This document shows positions 42,057-48,868 of a DNA stretch of 48,868 nucleotides, piece by piece (the stretch's first letter is position 1; every line of letters begins with the position of its first letter). Where the stretch lies: NCBI GenBank assembly GCA_001579985.1, contig LRSR01000455.1:1-48868 (forward strand), read 5' to 3'. The notes under the pieces were generated by a model. That model searched no databases and was not told the origin of the DNA. It saw only the letters and a list, made by a program, of their open reading frames with translations. The stretch comes from Hypsibius dujardini. Taxonomy: Eukaryota; Tardigrada; Eutardigrada; Parachela; Hypsibiidae. The position numbers were made by a program, and so were the translations under genes.

Positions 42057-45000
42057 AAAAGTGGTACGGAGGCATGAAGAAAAGCGATCAACGTTATGCA
42101 CAGATGCACAGATAGGCAATCGTACAAAGAGAAAGATAACTCACATGTCCATCTGATCTTTAGCAGAGTCGATAAGCTCTACCAAGGGAGTATCCAGCTC
42201 AAACGGCATATGCTTGGCTCTCACTTCCGTCGCGTGCTTAGCAATGTTGTTCCCACTGGCTGAAGTATGACTGTTTTGATGGCCACTCCCAGCGCCGGTC
42301 TGCTTCACAACATACTCCATCATTCGAAACAACGGCGGACCTTCGATCAGCGTGTGCTCGTAATTCCATCCACACACCCCATCCGCTCCGACAATCAGCT
42401 ACAAACAAATCAGAACGGTGAGGCAAGAGGACAGTGAAGTACATACAGACCAATAAGGATAGATACAGACAAAAGAGTACAGAAAAAGTACTGAAACAGA
42501 ATAGACATAAAGCAGGCCGTTAGAAAAACGTCCAGACCAGACATGCAAAGAGGCAGGTAGAAAGGCACACAGACAACTAGAAACAGACACACATACTGAC
42601 AGAGAGGAGGACTGGCAGACGAGCAGACACGTGGAGAGACAGAGAGACCGAGAGAGAGAGAGACAGTGAGAGAAACAGAGAGAGAGAGACAAAGAGTCAG
42701 ATAGAGTCAGATAGAGAGACAGATAGAGAGACAAACAGACAAACAGACACGCACACAGACCTGCAGATAGACAGGCAGGCAAACAGACTGAGCGACCAAC
42801 CTGAAGCGTCTTATCGAACCAGCGATTCCCGCTGTTGGCATTCGAGCCGTCTCCATGCATCACTTGTCGACTCGAATTAGTTAGCTGGCTTTTCTTCTTT
42901 CCACTGTTAAGCGCTTCGTTTGGCGAGTCCAGGCAAAGCACAAACAGGCTTTTCTGCACCAACTCCAGATGGTGGCGATTCATCTTGCACTTCATCGCGA
43001 GGGCCTTATGTGTGCGCGCCCAGGTAGTGCGGTCTTGCGACGTGAGGATTCCCACCGGAACGGTGGGATGAGCGGTGGCTTGGGTCACAACACTCAGCAG
43101 CTGCTGGAAGAGTTCGTGTTGACTGAGGGCCTCGCCTGATTCATGCTGGACTGGCACTTGAAATAACTGCCGAAAAACGACGAACGCTTTAAGCGAGATG
43201 AATACCATTGACAGACAGGCAGACACAGACAGACAAACAAACATGCAGACCGACAAACAGACCTAGAGATAGGCAGACAGACAAATAGGTCTACTAACAG
43301 ACAGACACACAGGTAGGCAAACAGACAGACAGACAGGCAGGCAAACAGACAGACAGACAGGCAAACAGACAGACAGACAGACAGGCAGGCAGACAGACAG
43401 ACAGACAGACAGGTCTACAGACAGACAGACAGACAGACAGACAGGTCTACTGACAGACAGGCAGACAAATAGACAGGCAGACATATAAGGCCTTACCACG
43501 TTCCTGTGCATCACAACGATGAAGGGCGGGTCTTCCTTCTCCCCGCCAACTATGATTTCATCGTGTGTGTTTCCAGGCACACGATAGCTCCCGAAAATTT
43601 TCAGGTACTGCGACATGCACAACGGCTTCCCTTTCATCGAGTCCGGTTCTAGCTGGCCCGAGTTGATGAGCTCCCGAAATTCCATGATGTGAGTGACGAA
43701 CGCAGCGGCGGTGCGCAGTTGACCTTCGATGTTAGTGTAAGACTGGTGGGGAAAGACGATTCCGGGACTGACGTTGACCGGAAGGGGCGAACGGTACTCC
43801 AGATATCCCTTTTGGAGCCACCATTCTTCCAACTAACAAACATAATGTTTTATGAGAGAACGGCAATCAAAACGAAATGACTTTTCAATCACTTGATATT
43901 AACAAAAAATTAAAATGCCACTAATAAAAGTGTGTAGCGAAAATACCACAGATTATTGAAATGACTAATAATAACTGATTTCCAAAAAAATTGATCAAAT
44001 CTGAGAAAAAACCTGTGAGAAAAAAGTTCGACTGAGAATTTACGAAAGAAATAATTTAAATAGGCAAAACGACTGGCAAAGTAATTCGTTAAAAATTTAA
44101 GAAACAACTTGCATTAATTAAAACAAATAAATGCAATGATTAAATTAAATTAAATCATTAAGGAATACTATTCAAAATTAATATTTTAAATAATATTTTA
44201 AATTAATATTTTAAAAAAAAACATTTTAAAAAACATTTTTAAAAAAACATTAAAAATCAAATTTAAAAATAATGTTCAACAAATACGTTATTGGGACTTG
44301 CCCAGTTTTCATGCAACTTGGCTCGCTGCTCCAAAAGCTCTTGCAGTTTCTCGCCTTCGCCTCCCGGTTTCTCAAATTCCTCCAGTAACTGCAAAAGACA
44401 ACCGAAAAATAAAGGAAGTAAGGAAAAAAACGTATAATGCTACATATATCCCATCGCTTGATTGATTGATCTGCACGAATGTCTGAATTTCCATCAATCA
44501 ACAATCAGCTCATGCAGTTAAGTACAGAACTGGAGCATATCGCTTGATTGTTGATTTGCAGCCGATAGTTCATTTTCAACCAATCAACAATCAGCGCATG
44601 TACTAACGCATATAACTATCGCTTGATTGTTGATTTACAGCCTACTCAGCCTTTTTAGCCAATCAATAATCAATGACAGATAATCAATGCACATCCTCTC
44701 GCTTGATTGATCGATTTACCGATCTCGCAGATGGACAAAATTAAAAACTAGAAGAATATGCGCACCTTCTTGGTGTGCTTCAATTCGCCATCGGACAAGA
44801 AAGGTTTTAGGCTGTCAAAATATTTTGCCAGCGTCTGTCCTAGCGGAGGAACGGGCAGGGAGGGAAGGGGATAATGATAAGGATTCGGTCGCAGTGACTG
44901 ATGCGGCTCCCGTTGCTGTTGCTGCTTCGGATCGACGTTTTTCTTGGGTTCGGTGAAGGCTCTGTTCTGGAGACATCTTTGGCCGACAGAAAACCCTAAA

Positions 45001-45493
45001 GTGTGGCGAGGAAGCGTGGAAAGGGAACCTATCAGCAGTTCCGAGAGTTTCTGACAACTCCTGCAAGCAAATCAACCAATCAACCGCAAGAATCAATGAT
45101 TTAACTGGCCGGAAATTTAGAACATATTTCTCGTTGGAAATAACATTTTGTAACTGCCGATAATCACATTATTCAGCCTCACCGCATCATTTTTGGCTAT
45201 AAAGTAGTAAAAAAATTCCCAGGTAATTTCAAACCGTCCGATGACTATCAAAATAAAATGTCGAAGGAAAAAAGGCCTGGATTCGAAAGAAGCAATTCAC
45301 TTAATCATTCAATCAAATCAATTTTGTTATGTCGAAATTCCAAATTTGCTGGAATTGGAATGTGGAATGTGGTTCACACACTGTACTGTGTCACTGGTGG
45401 TCTTATTAGCCGCTTTGTACGATACAGCAGATGGCGCATCAAGTTCAGGCGGGCTCCATGCTTTGTCTGCCTGTCTGCGTGCCTACCTGCCTA

Positions 45494-45576
<83 letters not shown>

Positions 45577-45759
45577 ACCTGTTACTGTACAGTAAATCAG
45601 GTCATCACGTGCGTTGGACTTAACCCTCGCATCCACGTTACATCGCAGACCCTCACTATACAATGCAACACCGATATAAACGGTAAACAGAAAAATAAAC
45701 TTGCAATGGGACACTCACCTGATCCTATTGGTAATATCCGGTGCTGAAGACCTCTTCAT
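40869..45759 (-). CDS. CRAT: Carnitine O-acetyltransferase, complete
   Basis: Ten exons, in phase, 676 residues: 45719-45759, 44766-45060, 44302-44388, 43497-43832, 42801-43166, 42145-42398, 41760-41882, 41489-41684, 41135-41272, 40869-41063. It transfers acetyl groups between CoA and carnitine. Family marks: [10 protein letters not shown] and EEWWL in the N domain, RWFDKTLQ, the catalytic His at about 390 in YEH, the STS triplet at about 609-611, and [11 protein letters not shown] near the C-terminus. The first exon was found by phase matching: it encodes [13 protein letters not shown], then joins a basic, Ser/Leu-rich stretch that looks like a mitochondrial presequence. The protein ends RKIVE with no peroxisomal AKL-type signal. 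One intron (after 44302) uses a GC donor. It shares about 450 bp of 5' space with the divergent gene at 46211. Confidence 0.94.
41395..41460. repeat. CAGA microsatellite, carnitine acetyltransferase intron
   Basis: CAGA with TAGA variants. Further tracts of the same type lie at 42000-42056, 42600-42780 (GAGA-rich) and 43210-43485, each in a separate intron of this gene. Confidence 0.95.
43210..43485. repeat. CAGA/CAGG microsatellite, carnitine acetyltransferase intron
   Basis: About 275 bases with nested repeats such as CAGGTCTAC and CAGGCAAA. It begins about 12 bases from the splice donor of the preceding exon. Confidence 0.95.
44452..44730. repeat. ~80-bp hairpin repeat, about four units
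   Basis: CGCTTGATTG recurs at about 44455, 44541, 44620 and 44700. The clearest units pair TTGATTGTTGATTT with an inverted CAATCAACAATCA, so each can fold. It lies in the second intron of the carnitine acetyltransferase gene and is related to 37295-37450. Confidence 0.85.
45464..45580. repeat. (CTGC)n microsatellite, carnitine acetyltransferase first intron
   Basis: A nearly pure run of CTGC. The 168-codon plus-strand frame at 45241 and its shadows owe their length to this tract and are not supported as genes. Confidence 0.97.
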
Positions 45760-46210
45760 CCAGACAGAAGATCGTACGCGTCACGTCTCCCTGGAGTAGG
45801 AGACAAAGCCGATTAGAGCCCTCATTGGACGAATTTGGGTGTGTTTGTCCATTTCCCCACGCACGGAAAGGGGTTGCTTTCAGTCAACACTATATACACG
45901 CAAGAATTGCGTCTAACACTTCTACCTCAATCATTTTTCTAGTAATAACACGATCACTATTTGAGCCTTTTTTTTACCCGAATATTTCGATCAACAAATA
46001 CAGAAATCTTATTTTTTTTTTGTCTATTTGTATATATGTAATTTAATAAGACATTCATGCTACTCAAGTTTTTTAGACAGATATTACAACACATTAATAT
46101 CAACTATATTTTCGTTGAAGTCGTTATTAAGGATACTTATCTGGATGAAAGCTGATGCTTTTTTTGTTTGGCGGACGTCGCAAACTTTTATTTCGCAATT
46201 ACTTGGAAAA
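45760..46210. promoter_or_regulatory. Divergent 5' region between CRAT and the ANF-receptor-like gene
   Basis: Only about 450 bases separate the two ATG codons, which point away from each other, so both promoters must lie here or overlap. It is AT-rich from 45900 onward. I see no certain TATA box or other motif. Confidence 0.45.
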
Positions 46211-48309
46211 ATGTTGTTTCTGTCTGGTTTAATTATCATTTTCACGATTCAGCCTATTCCAGCCGTCAGTTCAATCCCATCTGGAAATTCGGGAGTTAAG
46301 TACCTTACCCTCCGAATTTGCCTGATGATCGAACGAAATACCGGCTTGAAAGTGATCTACAACTACGACCGTAGCGTGGCGGCCCTCGACCTCGCCCTGC
46401 ACTACGCCAACTTCTTCCTCATGCCCGTCAACGCGACGCACAACATGACATTGACCAGCCACTACGTCGACATCGGTAGCGAGTGTCTGCCCAAGTCGCA
46501 GATCATCGGGTACGCCATGGAGGTGCGCGATCAAGGTCTCATCTGCGATGTTTACATCGGGCCAGGTTCGTTTCAGCTACCGTATAATGATCCTCTTGGC
46601 CCTTGGGGATCATTGGACGGCTATTTTTTATGGGTTTTACTCGCACGCAAGCCGCGTTTCATTCGCATGCGCAATGGCTTAAGAGCTAATTTCGTCAGTT
46701 AATACGGGATATCCGGAGCAGCGTTTTGCGCCCTTTATCTTCGATAAAAGAGGACTAAAAAGTGTTATTTAAAATATAGGCTGCGGATCCTCGGCCGAGG
46801 CGCTCTATGACTACGCAGATTATTACGATACACCAATTATCGGGTGCCCTGCAGCCGGTATAGATGCAATCCATCTGTCTCTCTGTCCATCCGTCTGTCT
46901 GTCCATCCGTTTGTCTGTCTGTCTGCCTGTTTGCCTGCCTGCCTGCCTGTTTGTCTTTCTGTCTGTCTGTTTGTTTGTCTGTTTGTTTGTCTTTAACTAG
47001 CCGTTTCGCAATTTGTTCTGAAAGACCAAGTGAAAATGTAGGTCTTGGAGCAATGGACTCTATCGCGGATTATGACAAGCTGACTAGGATTTCCATTACT
47101 TTCACAACTATCGGCGACGTGTTAAGTCGCTTCATGGCCTTTGCAAACTACACAACTCCCTATTTCCTGCAAGACCGTGCATCCGAATTCTATCGAGAAC
47201 TCAGCATGGTGGTGACCAGTTCCATCCAGAGGCGCTACTGGAAGCTCTATATTAATTCGAAATTCATGTTCTTCAATTCGTCAGATAACTGGTCTACTAA
47301 CAAAACGCAATGGCTGCTGTCGGATGTTAAGAAACGAAGCCGTGGTACGTTCGTAACTATCAAAACAACTCGACGGTATAGACAACAACTCATTTTTTAT
47401 TCGTTTTCTTTTTAGTTGTTATTATCACTGCCAATGCAGACGTTGTTCGGATTTTCATGGTAATTTTTGTAAATGCGCCTTATGCAGTCGACGCAAACGC
47501 AAACGCAGATACAAACACAGACACAGACACAGACACAGACACAGGCCAGGTTGTGTATTAGTTCAAAATTTCTCAATAACAGGGACTGTGTATACTTTGT
47601 ACTTCCTAGATTTCTGCCCACAAACTCGGCATGACATCCGGAGATTATGTAATTCAGTCATTTAATTCCTTGCTACCAAGGATTCATTAGTAACAACATT
47701 GTTTCCAGATATTCATCACGATAGAACTATATTATAGTGCCGTCTGGGGTCGCTACACCTGGAAGTACAATGACTCAAATGACGAACTAGTTCGGAAAGC
47801 TTTCCGGCCACTGCAAGTACTTTGCCTACAACCACTCCCTACGGCAGAGATCACCAATTTCTGGCAGTCTGTAAAATCAATCTCCAAAAAGAAATACAAT
47901 TATTCACTTGGTCATGCTGAACTGGTAAGTGTCTACTCAGCAACAGCGAGCGGGCTTCCATTAACTACTGCTTATGCTTTCAGTAAATGAATTCTAAAAT
48001 TTGCTTATCTACATAATATATATGTATATATTATCCAAATAAAGAAATTTTAACATTAAATATACAGATATACCGGATGGGGGAATGCTTTTAGCACTGG
48101 CCTTGGCAAGCCCTCGCCTGAACGGTGTGTGTGCTATTGACAAAATATTTTCTGCTCTGGAAAGCCACTTTGATGGCTATCCGATCACTTTTAAAATCCA
48201 GATTCAGGTTGTTGAATCAGAAGTTGTTTCGGAAAACCCAAGAACCAGCATTGTTATAGTTTGTCCCATGGACCGTATTATATCTCCCTCAAATTTAAAA
48301 CGAATCTAA
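46211..48309 (+). CDS. ANF-receptor-like extracellular protein (receptor guanylate cyclase type), no cyclase seen
   Basis: Exons: 46211-46565, 46780-46857, 47042-47344, 47416-47459, 47709-47924, and a last one ending at a TAA at 48307-48309. The ATG at 46211 starts a signal peptide (MLFLSGLIIIFTIQPIPAVSS); in-frame ATGs upstream are less likely. The ligand-binding-region signatures of natriuretic-peptide-type receptors are clear: YIGPGCGSSAEALYDYAD across the first splice, TPIIGCPAAG, then DSIADYDKLTRISITF. First five exons total 332 codons in perfect phase. The last exon reads LLALALASPRLNGVC but its frame does not match the phase-0 end of exon 5 at the obvious ATACAG acceptor, so a small exon or a frameshift is missing. 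No transmembrane, kinase or cyclase domain is visible before the stop. It may be soluble, truncated or a decaying paralog. Confidence 0.72.
46870..46992. repeat. CTGT microsatellite in the ANF-receptor-like gene intron
   Basis: CTGT, CCGT and TTGT variants, starting about a dozen bases after the exon 2 splice donor. Confidence 0.95.
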
Positions 48310-48434
48310 AAACCAATTAACGACAAGCTATAGATCTATGTCAGTGTATTGTACAAGAGAAAAATCAGAAATATTCAATTAATCATGCACCACTAAATTG
48401 AGGGAGACCCATCAAAACCCACCTTTCAAAAAAA

Positions 48435-48569
48435 AATAAACATTTTCAAACTCAAAAGTGGTGTACGGGTCCACGCTAATAACTGTCTCAGTTATTATGC
48501 GATTCGGATAATTTCAATCACACTAAAGAGCTCAATTATTGCAGCCCCATTTTTTACTAAAACAATAAA
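48435..48569 (+). terminator. Two AATAAA polyadenylation signals
   Basis: AATAAA occurs at 48435-48440 and 48564-48569, about 130 and 255 bases after the stop at 48309. Either could end the ANF-receptor-like transcript. Nothing else is recognised to the end of the window at 48868. Confidence 0.5.
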
Positions 48570-48868
48570 GTTTTTTATAGCATTTTGGGTCTTCATTTTT
48601 GATTTAACATTAGAGTTGCACGATTTCAAAAACTTGTTGAACTTGACCCTGCGAAGTTTTCGCTTTTCTCAAAACCAAAATTGCCGTCGAATTAATTTTT
48701 TTTTGCGTGGGATAGCCCCACCGAAGTACTATAACATACGTGTTGTAACTTTTTGTTGCTCACGCTTTGCATTGAGAAATGCGAACCAGTTTGATCTGGG
48801 TAAGCGAACACGGCAAAATTTGCCATTAACCAGGCCACGATTAATTTTTAGGTGCTGCCACAAACCAA

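Noticed and set aside
45241-45747. 168-codon plus-strand frame with a poly-(Leu-Pro-Ala-Cys) middle
   Set aside because: Its length comes from the (CTGC)n tract in the first intron of carnitine acetyltransferase.
45759-45790. Alternative reading of the first carnitine acetyltransferase exon from further upstream ([13 protein letters not shown])
   Set aside because: That frame hits a TAG before the splice donor; only the MKRSS frame joins the next exon in phase.
46028-46210. Upstream ATG codons in frame with the ANF-receptor-like gene
   Set aside because: Starting at 46028 or 46145 would place charged and mixed sequence before the hydrophobic signal; the ATG at 46211 starts a textbook signal peptide.

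Overview
The window is from a compact animal nuclear genome, most likely an invertebrate. Genes are split by many short GT-AG introns, intergenic gaps are mostly 0.4-1.5 kb, and there is a tandem cluster of CYP2-like cytochrome P450 genes beside conserved eukaryotic housekeeping genes (26S proteasome subunit RPN1/PSMD2, carnitine O-acetyltransferase). I cannot fix the phylum from sequence alone; an ecdysozoan such as a tardigrade or crustacean would fit the leucine-rich, bulb-lectin and ANF-receptor-like genes. A striking genome-wide habit is that most introns over about 200 bp carry CAGA/CTGT (or CTGC) tetranucleotide tracts, which create many spurious Cys/Leu/Ser or Thr/Asp/Arg open frames.

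Layout. 1-20.8 kb and 25.4-26.0 kb, minus strand: at least six P450 loci with one shared six-exon structure. Two are intact (2372-5888 and 18130-20824), one has a single frameshift (15056-17662), one has one in-frame TGA and runs off the left edge (647-1975), one is badly decayed and carries a 424-bp transposon-like insertion (7892-10899), one is only exons 1-2 (25364-25991), and one is a lone last exon (6569-6750). 11.5-12.6 kb: a single-exon secreted leucine-rich-repeat gene with a TATA box. 22.4-23.9 kb: a multi-frameshift PAN + bulb-type-lectin gene. 24.8-25.2 kb: a second bulb-lectin fragment. 27.5-34.1 kb, minus: a complete 15-exon PSMD2. 34.1-38.8 kb: a gene-free, repeat-rich block. 38.8-40.1 kb, plus: an unusual J-domain protein with a glycine-rich membrane segment. 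40.9-45.8 kb, minus: a complete 10-exon carnitine acetyltransferase. 46.2-48.3 kb, plus: the extracellular (ANF-receptor-like) part of a receptor-guanylate-cyclase-type protein with no kinase or cyclase domain visible.

Functional reading. The P450 array looks like birth-and-death evolution of a xenobiotic or endobiotic monooxygenase family. PSMD2, the J-protein and carnitine acetyltransferase are unrelated genes that happen to be neighbours. The most unusual signal is in the P450 introns: in every copy where the relevant introns are present, the first intron has CAGA repeats in the sense strand while the third and fifth introns have the complementary TCTG repeats, so each pre-mRNA could fold on itself around exons 2-3 or 2-5.
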